Part shown: piece by piece, positions 23,149 to 34,183 of the stretch
How the letters are laid out: each line of letters begins with the position of its first letter
Numbering within the stretch: position 1 is the first letter of the stretch
NCBI RefSeq assembly: GCF_963259705.1
Contig: NC_081851.1
Coordinates: 58,674,855-58,738,854, forward strand
DNA length: 64,000 nt
Direction of reading: 5' to 3'
Source: Myotis daubentonii
Taxonomy: Eukaryota > Chordata > Mammalia > Chiroptera > Vespertilionidae
The notes under the pieces: generated by a model
Databases searched by the model: none
Seen by the model: only the letters and a program-made list of their open reading frames with translations
Told to the model about the DNA's origin: nothing
Translations under genes and position numbers: made by a program

Positions 23149-23371
23149 GCCCTAACCGGTTTGGCTCAGTGGATAGAGCGTCGGCCTGCGGACTGAAGGG
23201 TCCCAGGCTTGATTCCAGTCAAGGGCATGTACCTTGGTTGCAGGCACATCCCCAGTAGGGGGTGTGCAGGAGGCAGCTGACCGATGTTTCTCTCTCATCG
23301 ATGTTTCTAACTCTCTATCCCTCTCCCTTCCTCTCTGTAAAAAATCAATTAAATATATTTTTTTTAAAAAA
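23149..23371 (+). mobile_element. VES SINE (young type)
   Basis: GCCCTAACCGGTTTGGCTCA head, full tRNA-like part, A/T-rich tail, target duplication GTAAAAATCA on both sides. Confidence 0.95.
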
Positions 23372-23584
23372 GTAAAAATCACAATATAACATTATTAACT
23401 AAAGTGGTTTCTACCAAGTTGTTTGCCGAACTCTCAAGACCCTTGTCGTTTATCTTACTAACTGCTAATAGAAAAGATGAATTCTGCCATTTCTAAGTCG
23501 CCACTCCTAGCCCCAGCATGTGTAAGGGTGGGAGGGATAAGAATGAGAACCACAAAACCAGGCAGGATGCCCCTCCCCCAAAGT

Positions 23585-23666
23585 TTCCCACCTCAATGCT
23601 CTCAAGGTCATTCAGCATTTTTATGGAGAGAAATGCTGAATGACCTTGAGAGCATGGAGGTGGGAA
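23585..23666. repeat. Near-perfect 36-bp hairpin, 10-nt loop
   Basis: Left arm 23585-23620 and right arm 23631-23666 pair at 35 of 36 positions. Core ATGCTCTCAAGGTCATTCAG and its inverse, loop TTATGGAGAG. Not part of the neighbouring VES. Confidence 0.95.
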
Positions 23667-23689
23667 GTTAATGTTTGTAACCATTTGAA

Positions 23690-23972
23690 ACATTTTTTAA
23701 TTTATTTTTTATTCATTTCAGAGAGAAAGGGAGAGGGAGAGGGAGGGGGAGAGGGACGGGGGAGAGGGACGGGGGAGAGGGAGGGGGGGAGGGAGGGGGG
23801 AGAGGGAGGGGGGAGGGAGGGGGGAGAGAGAGAGAGAGAGAGAAACATCAACGATGAGAGGGAATCATTGATTGGCTGCCTCCTGCACCAATGTGCCCTT
23901 GACGGGAATCGAACCCGGGACCCTTCAGTCTGCAGGCCAACGCTCTATCCACTGAGCCAAACCAGCTAGGGC
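23690..23972 (-). mobile_element. VES SINE with expanded GGGAGA tract
   Basis: Reverse of GCCCTAGCTGGTTTGGCTCA at 23972. The CT-rich middle has grown into a GGGAGAGGGAGGGGG-type simple repeat at 23716-23845. Confidence 0.92.
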
Positions 23973-25018
23973 ACCATTCCAAATATTAACTCCTCTTTTT
24001 TCACCATCCAGGAACTGTCTTACTTTCTTAAAGGACATCACTGTCTCCTAAGGAGAAAGTGATAAGGAAGAGAAGTTCCAGCCCTGACAACTGTGATATA
24101 TAGCAAAGTTCACTTGCTATCTCATGCAAAGAGATAAATCTTTTTTCTGTCTAAGACTAGTTTTTTACCTGCTCTAAGATCCTTTTTTAAACTAACAGGA
24201 AACTTGCTTCATCTATTACCATCACCGCTCACCACCAATATCACCTTCTCTGCTGCACTTTTATCCTCAAGATATCTTTGTGATCAAGTAGAAACATCTT
24301 AAAAAATTAAAATTAAAATTGGCCTTTAATTTAGCATCTTCTTCTAGGTACTACCTTCCCCTCTCAGGCAAATTTTTTGAAAGAGTGGCTATAGTTACTG
24401 CTGTCAAATTCCTGCTCAGAATTTTCCTGAGCCTCGTTCTCATTTTACATCCCCTTTCTATGGCTTCAACTATCATCCATAAGATGAACATTTTCCAAAA
24501 TCTTATTCTAGCCAAGACTAATATGAGCACTAGACTCCAGCCATCTATAATATCATCTATATACTATATGTACCTCAAAGTCAACATCCAGAAACTGAAT
24601 TCATAATCTTTCTAACAAATTTACTCGTCATATCCTGGTTAACTATCTTTTATCTAGCCTAGATTCTATAAGTTATGTAAGCCTCCTCCGTAGGTTAATC
24701 AATAGAGAAGTAATCAGTAGAGAAGTAATGAGCCAATGACTACCCTCACTTTTCCGGTTGCCAAAATGGGAATAATCATGCCTATGTTCACTTACACTAC
24801 TAAGAAATCAGTAAGATCTATGAAAGTGAATGTTCAATTGTTTGATTAATGTGAAAGAATTATAAATTCTTTCTGAGTGATTGGAGAAAGGGAAAGGCCG
24901 CACTTCATTTGCTCCAAACTCTCTCAACATGTGAAAACTCCCCATGACTGGAAGTTAAAATTCCCATTGTATTGTGGAGATTCTGCTGACTAATGACCAC
25001 AGAAGGCTCAGAATGAAG
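23973..25018. other. Unassigned intronic sequence
   Basis: About 1 kb without a recognised repeat or gene. Confidence 0.55.
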
Positions 25019-25288
25019 CTAGCCTATTTAACAATAGGCAAACATGGTAATCAATTGTACCTTCGCTACACCTCCCATTGGCTAATCAGTGAGATATGCA
25101 AATTAACCACCAATAAAGATGGCGGGCGGTTAAGTAGCATACGTAGGTGCAAAGCGGTGGAGCGAAGACTGAAGGCGGCTCCAGCCAGAGCGAAGGCCTG
25201 GGTCCCGGGTGCCAGAGGAAAACCGGTGCCAGCAGCCAGGGGAAGGGAAGGCCTATTGCACGAATCTTTTCGTGCAACAGGCCTCTAG
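25019..25288 (+). mobile_element. Short Helitron (270 bp)
   Basis: Degenerate start near GCCTATTTAACAATAGGCAA, shared CTAATCAGTGAGATATGCAA block, and the end TTGCACGAATCTTTTCGTGC hairpin plus CTAG at 25288. Confidence 0.85.
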
Positions 25289-25400
25289 TTTAAACTATAA
25301 TAATTTAAATCATTTCTGTAATGATAAGGGCATTGATTCAAAAGTACCTGCCCTCAGTGAATTTGTTATTTACTTGGAAAATACTAAATGCACACAAATA

Positions 25401-27314
25401 TCCTATACTAATAAAAGAGAAAAATGGTAATTGGCGTACGACCGATACCTTTTTCATTGGCTAATCAGTGAGATATGCAAATTAACTGTCAGCCAAGATG
25501 GCGGCTGGCAGCCAGGCAGCTGAGAATAGGAGGCTTGGTTGCCCCAGCGATGGAGAAAGTCAAGGATCCCCGAAGCTGCGGGGCTCTGAGCTCCTGAAGC
25601 AACAACTCCAAAAGATACAATGTTTCAATTATAGAAGCTAAAAGATGGCGGTTAATTTGCATACTCAGGCTCCAAGCAGAGCGAAGCCAAACAGCCCTGA
25701 AGCAGCAGGGCAGAGAGGCCTCAGGGCCTGGGATCAGCAGAGTCGAGAGGCCTCCCGGCCCCGAGATCAGCGGAGGCCAGAGTCGGCCCAGCCCCGCAAT
25801 CAGGGAGTCGAGAGTCGGCCCAGCCCTGCGATCAGCAGAGCCTAGAGGCCCCCCAGCCCCGGTTATCATCCGAGCCGAGAGGCCTCCTGGCCCCGCGATC
25901 AGCGGAGTTGGAGGCACCGTGATCAGTGGATCCGAGAGGCCTCCCGGCCCCAGTGATCAGCGGATCCGAGAGGCCTCCCGGCCCGCTCCTGGCCCCGTGA
26001 TCAGCAGAGTCGGAGGCCCCGCGATCAGCGGAGCCAAGAGGCCTCCCGGCCCCGCGATCAGCGGAGTCAGAGGCCCCGCAATCAGCGGAGCCAAGAGGCC
26101 TCCCAGCCCAGGTGATCAGCGGAGCCGAGAGGCCTCCCAGCCCCGGTGATCAGCGGAGCCGAGAGGCCTCCCAGCCCCGGTGATCAGCGGAGCCGAGAGG
26201 CCTCCCAGCCCCGGTGATCAGCGGAGTCGGAGGCCCCGCGATCAGCGGAGCCAAGAGGCCTCCCGGCCCCGCGATCAGCGGAGTCAGAGGCCCCGCGATC
26301 AGCGGAGCCAAGAGGCCTCCCAGCCCAGGTGATCAGCGGAGCTGAGAGGCCTCCCAGCCCCGGTGATCAGCGGAGCCGAGAGGCCTCCCAGCCCAGGTGA
26401 TCAGCAGAGTCGAGAGGCCTCCCAGCCCAGGTGATCAGCGGAGCCGAGAGGCCTCCCAGTCCCGGTGATCAGTGGAGTCCAGAGGCCTCCCGGCCCCGGT
26501 GATCAGCCAAGAGGCCTCCCGGCCCGCTCCAGGCCCGTGATCAGCGGAGTCGGAGGCCCCGCGATCAGCGGAGCCGAGAGGCCTCCCGGACCCATGATCA
26601 GCAGAGCCGAGAGGCCTCCCAGCCAGGTTATCAGCAGCCGAGAGTCCTCCTGGCTAGAGATCAGCGGAGCCGAGAGGCCTCCAGGCCCCAGTTATCAGTG
26701 GAGCCGAGAGGCCTACAGGCCATGGTTATCAGCAGCCGAGAGGCCTACAGGCCATGGTTATCAGCAGCCGAGAGGCCTCCAGGCCAGGGATCAGGGGAGC
26801 CGAGAGGCGTCCTGGCCCTGGGATCAGCAGAACAGCGAGGCCTCCCAGCACCGGGATCAGTGTGACAGGGTGCGGAGCCCCAACCCTCTGATCAGCCCTG
26901 CTCTGTGTGTGACAGGGTACAGAGCCCCAACCCCCCTGATGGGCCCTGCTCTGTGCATGACAGGAGTGGCGCTGCAACCTCCCTATGGACCCTGCCTTGA
27001 GTGTGACAGGGGGCAGTGCCCCAACCCCCCAATCGGCCCTACCCTGAGCATGACTGAGGGTGGCATCGCAACCTCCCAATCCGCCCTGCTCTGTGCATGA
27101 CAGGGGGCGGTGCCCCAACTCCCCAATTGGCCCTGCTCTGAGCCCAACCAGGGGCTGCACCTAGGGATTGGGCCTGCCCTCTGCCACCCGGGAGCAGGCC
27201 TAAGCCAGCAGGTCATTATCTCCTGATGGGTCCCAGACTGTGAGAGGGCACAGGCCAGGCTGAGGGACCTCTCCCAACCCCGAGTGCACAAATTTTTGTG
27301 CACCGGGCCTCTAG
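25401..27314 (+). mobile_element. Large Helitron (1.9 kb) with minisatellite next to EML4 exon 2
   Basis: TCCTATACTAATAAAAGAG at 25401 after a host A; GTGCACAAATTTTTGTGCAC hairpin and CTAG at 27314 before a host T. The 5' part holds 'CAAGATGGCGGCTGGCAGCC', and the 3' 300-400 bp match the Helitron at 10309. No Rep/helicase coding. It is antisense to EML4 and ends 261 bp from the exon 2 donor. Confidence 0.93.
25725..26860. repeat. 34/24-bp GC-rich minisatellite
   Basis: Dozens of GATCAGCGGAGCCGAGAGGC + CTCCCAGCCCCGGT units (34 bp) mixed with shorter 24-bp units, some arranged as higher-order pairs (for example 25990-26110 and 26220-26335). Confidence 0.95.
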
Positions 27315-27575
27315 TTATGACATAAAAGCCTGTAAATACAATTAGTGTTATTAGACAATTCCCAATTTAAAAAAAAAAAATTCTCAGAATTTCTTGGGAA
27401 TAAAGAAAAAGGAAATAGAAAAGAAACTGTAATCACAAGTAACCCAAAAGAGAAACTATAGTTTTATATCACCAATTTTAATGTCACTGATAAAATACAC
27501 AAGTTTTATATAATACTGCAAAAGAAAGTGCTGCAAAAAGCAAGACACTTTCTGCTATACAACACAATTAATTAC

Positions 27576-27758
27576 CTTTACTTGGGACTGATTTCTTGAC
27601 TGAGGCTACATGATCTTCAGAGCTTGCAAGACGCCTCAAAACATCAGCCAAAGCTGCCTTTAGCACAGTGATTTCATCTTCTTGTTGTTGAACTCGTAAT
27701 TCAAGAGCTGAGAGGCGATCTTGAACATCAGAAGTACTTGCAGCAGATATACTATCAT
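27576..27758 (-). CDS. EML4: EML4 exon 2 (coding, phase 1/1)
   Basis: Internal coding exon of the microtubule-associated protein EML4. The minus strand reads a pyrimidine-rich acceptor ending TTATAG at 27759-27760, then 183 bp open in one frame, then donor GTAATT starting at 27575. The product starts with a split Asp, then DSISAASTSDVQDRLSALE, and ends in VKKSVPSKG. This is human EML4 residues 9-70, the heptad coiled coil that trimerises EML proteins and supports microtubule binding. From memory of the human protein I see three changes: S29L, I54S and S67P, with no indel or stop. Both ends are phase 1, so skipping or deleting it keeps the frame. Exon 1 (about 8 codons) lies beyond 64000. The match is long and specific, so the identification is firm. 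Confidence 0.96.
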
Positions 27759-28649
27759 CTATAAAATAAGGGAAATATGGAATATTTTTAAGTAAACTGC
27801 TTAAGAATCTAATGACAAGAACTATATGTCTTTTAAAAGATAAGAAAAATTAAAGGAAAAGAACTTATTTTTATACAGATTAACTTATACAAAAATTTTA
27901 TAGCTATTTGAACTAATTTAAAATAGTTAAAGTTAATATGTCAAACATAATTAAAATTATGAAAAATTTCCCCAAGGTCAAATTCCCTTAATATTATACC
28001 ACTTTTTAAACAAAATGTTCCCTAAATATATCACTTTGTAGACTTTTGGAAACTTACAATACAAATCACTTCAGTTCTGCTTTACATATCAGATTGAGAA
28101 CGACTCACCTTCAGCATCAATGGCCAGAAAGCATGCTTTAATATTATATTGAAAAACCCTACAAAACACTGCTATGTAATTAGTGAAAGACTCTCTGTTG
28201 TTCCTTCTTTCCACCTAATGCTTCAACTTTATGAAGAAAGGGTATGGTCTCCATAAGCACATAGCTATTATTTTCGTTAAGTATGTAAAAATAACTAAAA
28301 GACTATTTAAATAAAGTTTAGCTATAACATAGCAATTACAAAATACTTCCAAAGCTATGTAACTTTAGAGTTTATTTCTTTGAACCTTTCTCCATCTTTA
28401 AATAAGATTATTATGAGGAATGTATCCAGTACATGTTTGACAGTCAACAAATGACAGCAAAATACAGAAGGTATAATTTAAGAGCTTTAGGCACACTGGT
28501 TACGTAAAAGATATTTGTCAAACTCTGAGATGCTTGAGAAAAAGGACTAGTAAGAGCAATTCAGTCTCTCACTTTAGAAATTTTTATATTTGAGGTCCTT
28601 TTCATTCCCATAGTGATCTAATTTAGCTGACCCCGTAAAACTCTTTGTA

Positions 28650-29200
28650 AGTATGTTATATTATGGTCACTGTTTTTTGGGGGGGGGGGCGTCTGCCCAG
28701 AATGCTTTCCCATTTTCCTTCTTCTGGTGGGAAGAGCAACAGATCTTCTCTTTTGTGGAACTACACCATTTTGTGAGGTCCTGTTAGGGCTGTCAATCTA
28801 TGATGCCTCATTCTCCCCTTTACCATCCCGTACTATTAATAGGTTGAACCATAGGAAATGGCTGTTTAGTTGATAAAAATATGATTGACTATTAGTAATT
28901 TCACGGGGTTCGATCTGATACTACTACAATACAGGGGTGGTTGTGAGATATGGGCTAGGCCAAATGGAATTCTCCCTAATTTCTCAGAAAGAAAGGTGTA
29001 GCCCATCCTTCTTAGTTTGCCAGGCCTAGAGCTGTAAGAGATAAAAGGAGTCTTGTCTACACCCAGCTCCTTTGAAGGTCCTCTAAAGGCCTGGACCTTC
29101 AATACTGAGAGTTGCTCCAATACTGTTCCTAGCTAATTATGTAACCCAATAAATTCCCTTTTTGTAAGCCATCACTTGTAAGCCAAAGGTCTTAAGTCAG
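28650..29200 (+). mobile_element. Possible solitary ERV-type LTR
   Basis: A G-run at 28679, then complex unique-looking sequence ending CCCAATAAATTCCCTTTTTG, a poly(A)-signal phrase typical of mammalian LTRs. No internal viral genes. Family not recognised. Confidence 0.3.
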
Positions 29201-29309
29201 TAAATTATTCAAATATGCTTTTCTAAATTGTTCTCAATTTACAAAGATTAGTTATATACTTAAAGTAGAATAACCACTTATGCAATTTTAATAAACAAAT
29301 AATCTTAAT

Positions 29310-29450
29310 TATTTTGGGAAGGTCGCAGGGCCTGGTAGAAAGATTATTAGGTTATAATGCCAAGGTTATAGCCCTGGGTTTTAGAATTGACATGGTAATT
29401 AGTCTTCACTTTTGGCAAGTCACTTAACTTTTATAAAATATGATTTTTTT
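29310..29450 (+). mobile_element. MIR SINE fragment
   Basis: CCCTGGGTTTTAGAATTGAC and GGCAAGTCACTTAACTTTTA match the MIR core in order. Confidence 0.65.
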
Positions 29451-29589
29451 TAAAAAAATGACGAATGTTTTCACTTTGTGAAACTTTGATAGTTACATGA
29501 AAGGTGGTTCAGCTTGTAAAAATCCTACCATTACCTGGTGGATACTGTGATAAGGGTAATTTTTCAAAGGGCAAAATAAGCATGAAGTT

Positions 29590-29740
29590 AACTATTAACA
29601 ATGTCCTGCATTTATACTGTACCTTTCATATTTATTATCTCACCCCCCTCCTCATAGTAACTATATTTTATATTTGAAACAATTTGAGTTAAATAGCTTG
29701 CCTCAGGTCACCAAACTAGTCTTGATATCTGAGACCCAAA
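29590..29740 (-). mobile_element. MIR SINE fragment
   Basis: Antisense core: TTGCCTCAGGTCACCAAACT preceded by TTATTATCTCACCCCCCTCC. Confidence 0.6.
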
Positions 29741-29804
29741 CACACACCTCAACTTACAATTTAAGTGCCCTTTACTCTTTCTGACACAGCATTCTAATCA
29801 CAGG

Positions 29805-29806
<2 letters not shown>

Positions 29807-29853
<47 letters not shown>
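29807..29853. repeat. (TG)n microsatellite
   Basis: About 23 TG units in EML4 intron 1. Confidence 0.97.
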
Positions 29854-29855
<2 letters not shown>

Positions 29856-30289
29856 CCACAAAGCCAACGAAGGGGTTTAAACTATTAAGTGACTTAACCA
29901 GGTTTTTGTTTGAAAAGATCATTTTGGCTGCCATGTGAGAATGGATTGGAACAGGGAAAGCGTAAATCTTAGGAGACCAGGCAGGATGCCGCTATTGCAG
30001 TAACCCATATAAAAGAAGATGGGGACCTAGGCTATGGTTAAAGTGTCCATGTGCTTCAATTTGTCCAGGAAAATATGTCTGCTATTTCAATATAAATATT
30101 ATCATAATGCTCCTTCTTTCATTCTCAAGTTTCCCAGTTTGGATACAATTACAGGGTCACAATAGAGATGCAAAGGAGTATAATAGTTGATTTCTTCAGT
30201 TCTTACAGCTCTAAAATTCTATAACCCCTTCCTGCCTAAAATCTTGGCTCTTCACCTTTTCAGGTGAAGCAAGAATCTTGTTGGGAACC

Positions 30290-30490
30290 CAATAAAAGCT
30301 ATGGTAGAATAGTACATGAGCTCTGGTGTTACATTGCTTGTGTAAATTGTTTGCTACTTAGCAGCTCTGTGACTGGTTTCCTCATGTGTAATTTCTTCAT
30401 GCTAATTAGTACTTATCTCAAGCTTGGGGTTAATTTGATGAAATAATGCACTGCACTGCCATATAATGAGGGTTCAATAAGTTATTATCA
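30290..30490 (+). mobile_element. MIR SINE
   Basis: TGAGCTCTGGTGTTACATTG, then TTAGCAGCTCTGTGACTGGT and the end GAGGGTTCAATAAGTTATTA follow MIR order. The rest of 27759-31089 outside the listed elements has nothing I recognise. Confidence 0.72.
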
Positions 30491-31139
30491 CGTAGAGTGG
30501 TGGTCTTTACTATACTGTTTATTATTGCACAAAATTGAAAATGACAAAGTCCATGAATGGGGTTTATAAGCTATGATATGTTGACACCAAACAATATTTA
30601 AAAACAATGTGGTAGGAGTATAAGCTAAAACTTTGAAAGAGCCACAAGACAAGTGGAATAAGCAATTGCAAAACAATATGCACTGAATAATTAAAACACC
30701 CCCCCAATACTTTTAAAAAATAAGTAGACTTCATATTTATATATGTATGTAATGTAGACACAGAAAAAAGTCTAGGTGATTGGGTTACTTCTGACTAGAA
30801 GAGTGAGATTAGAAGGAGAGGGGATAAAGGGAAAGTTTTGCTTTTCGTATAAGTACTTCCATATCATATGAATTTCACAATAAAAACATATCATATGCTG
30901 CTTAAACATACATTTAAGCTAAAATGCATTGCTTCTGAAGCTTGAGTTTTTTAAAAGCAAGTTTCCTCTAGACAGTGTTCCAATTTTATAAAGGACTGTT
31001 ACGAGTGAAAGGCAATTAACTTTGCACTCATATATTACTAAAGCTAGAAAAAAGAGACTATCCCTAAAGACCAACAACCCATCCTGCCATCTATATATAT
31101 AAAGAGCCAGGGGCCATCGCAACCGAGCGGACGATCAAA

Positions 31140-31700
31140 CGACTAAACAGCAGGCTGCGTGGGGCGACCAGGCCAGCAGTAGGGTTAGTGAGAGACAACC
31201 AAACGAATGAACAGCAGGCTGTGTGGGGCGACCAGGCTGGCGGGGGGGCAGTGAGGGGCGACCAGGCCGGCAGGGGGGGCAGTTGTGGGCAACCAGGCCG
31301 GCAGGGGGGCCATGAGGTGCAACCAAGCTGACGGGGGTGGGGGCAGTTGGGGGCAACCAGGCCAGCAGTGGGGGAAGTTGGGGGCAACCAGGCTGTCAGA
31401 GGGGGGCAGAGAGGGGACTAGGCTAGCAGAGGGGAGTAGTGAGGAGCGACCAGGATGGCTGGGGGTGGGGGGCAGTTGGAGGTGACCAGGTCAGCAGAGG
31501 GGTGCAGTTGTGGGCAACCAGGCCGGCAGAGGGGGGTAGTGCGGGGCAACCAGGATGGCGGGGGTGGGCAGTTGGGGGCAACCAGGTTGGCAGGGGGTAG
31601 AAGTTGGGGGCTACCAGGCCAGCAGGCAGAGGCAGTTAGGGGTGATCAGGCTGGCAGGGGGGCCAGTAGGGGCGATCAGGCAGGCAGTTGAGCAGTTAGG
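31140..31700. repeat. 31-38-bp G-rich minisatellite
   Basis: Repeated GGGCAACCAGGCCGGCAGGG + GGGCAGTTG units, about 15 imperfect copies inside the Helitron. Confidence 0.88.
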
Positions 31701-31830
31701 AGCCAGTGGTCCCAGATTGTGAGAGGGATGTCTGACTGCCGGTTTAGGCGTAAACTGGCAGTTGAACATCCCCCGAGGGGTCCCGGATTGGAGATGGTGC
31801 AGGCTGGGCTGAGAGGACCGCCACCCCCAT

Positions 31831-31835
<5 letters not shown>

Positions 31836-31886
<51 letters not shown>
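31836..31886. repeat. (AC)n microsatellite in the Helitron 3' end
   Basis: About 25 AC units placed immediately before the terminal hairpin, replacing part of its left arm. Confidence 0.97.
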
Positions 31887-31889
<3 letters not shown>

Positions 31890-31910
31890 TTTCGTGCACC
31901 AGGCCTCTAG

Positions 31911-32012
31911 TTTATAGATAAGTAAACTAAGACTCTGGGAAATGAGGTGAGTTACTCGTGGTCACACAGCAAATTGTAATTAGAGTTCCATCCTCAGACT
32001 ATAGAATTCATC
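31911..32012 (-). mobile_element. MIR SINE, split by the Helitron
   Basis: TAGATAAGTAAACTAAGACT, then GTGGTCACACAGCAAATTG: antisense MIR resuming after the Helitron. Confidence 0.7.
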
Positions 32013-32219
32013 ACTCTTGCCCTTTCAGTTTGAAAACTTTGTTTTTATTTTTTATCTTCCAATCTTTAAGGTACCACATTCTCATTCACAATACATTTTT
32101 AAAGAATACATCTATTCAATAAAGAGAATATCTATTTTCTGGGGGCTTTTTACAATTCTTTTTCTTAATTCAAGTACATTTTCCTCTTCTTTCTTAGCTC
32201 CTTCTAAAAATAGTTTCTA

Positions 32220-32431
32220 GCCCTAACCGGTTTGGCTCAGTGGATAGAGCGTCGGCCTGTGGACTGAAGGGTTCCAGGTTCGATTCCAGTCAAGGGCATG
32301 TACCTTGGTTACGGGCACATACCCAGTAGGGGGTGTGCAGGAGGCAGCTGATCGATGTTTCTCTCTCATCGATGTTTCTAGCTCTCTATCCCTCTCCCTT
32401 CCTCTGTAAAAATTCAATAAAATATATTAAA
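32220..32431 (+). mobile_element. VES SINE (young type)
   Basis: Canonical GCCCTAACCGGTTTGGCTCA head and A-rich tail; target duplication AAAAATAGTTTCTA (32206-32219, 32432-32445). Confidence 0.96.
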
Positions 32432-32445
32432 AAAAATAGTTTCTA

Positions 32446-33439
32446 GCCTTGAGTGTTAAAATATAAACTACAAGTGAATTTTCAAGCATTCTTAAATTCA
32501 TGTGTGTGTGTGGGGCAGGCGGGGGAGGGAGGGTGGTGGTGGTGGAGAAAGTAGGTCCATAAACCTTTATCCATCAGTCTATTCTATTTATTGGCATAAC
32601 TAAATCTCTTATTAGAGGTGCAAGCAAATTTGTATATAACTAGTAAACTTTAATATTCAATATAGTTTTAAAACAGCTGTTTATTATACTTTCACTAAAG
32701 TGAATCATAGCTAATTTGTCTTCTGAATTGTCAAGAAATATATGTTACCTTTGTAGCGATAAATATATTGTATTCTAAATATCCAAAAGTTGGCAATCCA
32801 GTATATTAGAATGAGATATTCCCATAACATTCTAGCAATTTTGAATGTCAATGATTTTCTGTAAATTGTTCTAAAATGAAGTATTTCCTTTCTTGTCTTC
32901 CTAACAAGGGCACAAACTAACAATGTAGTCATTTCTAGATGACTCAGTTTTCACTGAGAATATGAATTACTTTGTGCTACAAGCACTGTGATAAAATAAT
33001 GCCCTAGAGGCTATCATATTTCTAATTAAATAACTGAAAGCACTACATTTTCAAATTTCTAATCTTTCGTGATACCTTTCCTGCTTCCCTCTTTGCAGTT
33101 AGGGTTAACTATGCTGGTCTAGAGCAACAATCCTTTCCAGTCTCACTGCCTACATTATAGGAAACAGGCTAAGCTTTTTAAATTGTTTGCAAGAAGAGAA
33201 AATAACCTCTGAAATTAGGACTTTTTCTATTTAAAAAATTATACTTTGTATGTATATTACATACATACATCACATATATGACTCGCACAATCTAAATAGG
33301 GCAAAAAATGAACACAGCCCCAAGCCTAATATTTGTGTCATTAGAGTCCCAGAGGAAAAAGAGAGAAATACTCTAGCTGAAAAATAATATGTGAAGTAAT
33401 ATCTGAACTTCGCAAGTTAAATTGAAATTTACAAATTCA
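32446..33439. other. Unassigned intronic sequence
   Basis: A short GT/GGT simple repeat at 32502-32545; otherwise nothing recognisable. Confidence 0.55.
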
Positions 33440-33825
33440 TTAAAATTAAGTATATATTGAAGTCCCTAGCTCCACCCACATAAAAATCAAATCCAAGTAT
33501 ATTAAAGAACTAAAGAAAAAATTAAAAAACCTTTCGAAAATAACGGAGAATATCTTTATATCCTACAAGTACAGAGGAGGTTCCTATAAATAAGATATAG
33601 AAGAATTTAGAGTGTATGCTCACTAAAAGACACAATAATAAAGAGAAAAATCAATTCATAAACTGGGAAAAGATAGTGGTAACACCTAAAACTGGTAAAT
33701 GATTAGTATCCTGAATAAAAGAATCCCTAGACTATCTCATTGAAAAGCAAAAATAAATGGCCAATGAACATAAGTAATGAGGCTCAAGTACCTAATTAAT
33801 AACCTCAGAAAGAAAAATTAGAACC

Positions 33826-34034
33826 GCCGAAACCGGTTTGGCTCAGTGGATGGAGCGTCGGCCTGCGGACTGAAGGGTCCCGGGTTCGATTCCGGTCAAG
33901 GGCATGTACCTGGGTTGCGGGCACATCCCCGGTAGGGGATGTGCAGGAGGCAGCTGGTCAATGTTTCTCTCTCGTCGATGTTTCTGACTCTCTATCTCTC
34001 TCCCTTCCTCTCTGTGGAAAAATCAATAAAATAT

Positions 34035-34067
<33 letters not shown>
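33826..34067 (+). mobile_element. VES SINE with long poly(A) tail
   Basis: GCCGAAACCGGTTTGGCTCA head, about 30 nt pure A tail (34040-34069), 16-bp target duplication AAGAAAAATTAGAACC. Low divergence: probably the youngest VES here. Confidence 0.96.
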
Positions 34068-34071
<4 letters not shown>

Positions 34072-34147
34072 AAAATTAGAACCATATGAAATATCATTTT
34101 TACTCAACAAACTGGTAAAAAATTAAAATTAAAATTAAAGCCTCGGA

Positions 34148-34183
34148 GCTCCAGTTGCGCAATCGGTTAGTGCGCGGTACTTA
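34148..34183 (+). pseudogene. tRNA-Ile(UAU) 5'-half retropseudogene
   Basis: GCTCCAGTTGCGCAATCGG and TTAGTGCGCGGTACTTAT follow the 5' half of eukaryotic tRNA-Ile(UAU), with one or two substitutions, and stop in the anticodon loop. No intron, 3' half, CCA or A-tail follows. Perfect 13-bp target duplication TAAAATTAAAGCC (34130-34142, 34184-34196). Five extra bases TCGGA precede the tRNA start. The copy therefore came from a cleaved or 3'-truncated tRNA inserted by L1-type integration. It cannot be a working tRNA gene. Confidence 0.9.

Larger units (their letters stand above)
3996..27575 (-). other. EML4: EML4 intron 2
   Basis: Intron of about 23.6 kb between exons 2 and 3, phase 1, donor GTAATT at 27575 and acceptor TTTAG at 3996. 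It is heavily filled with transposons in both orientations, including a HAL1 copy, a triple Helitron and a 1.9-kb Helitron that ends 261 bp inside the donor. Confidence 0.88.
31090..31910 (+). mobile_element. Helitron with G-rich minisatellite and AC repeat
   Basis: TCTATATATATAAAGAGCC at 31090; TTTCGTGCACCAGGCCTCTAG at 31910 preceded by an AC tract. The interior is a 31-38-bp G-rich tandem repeat. It split a MIR. Confidence 0.9.

Noticed and set aside
23149..23230. tRNA-like sequences with A and B boxes (many places)
   Set aside because: These are heads of VES SINEs with tails and target duplications, not tRNA genes.
25725..26860. Regular repeats that could suggest a CRISPR array
   Set aside because: Units are contiguous minisatellite repeats without unique spacers, in a mammalian Helitron.
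26465..27100. 211-codon reading frame
   Set aside because: Runs through the Helitron minisatellite and terminal region with repetitive peptide content; no domain and no coding signature.
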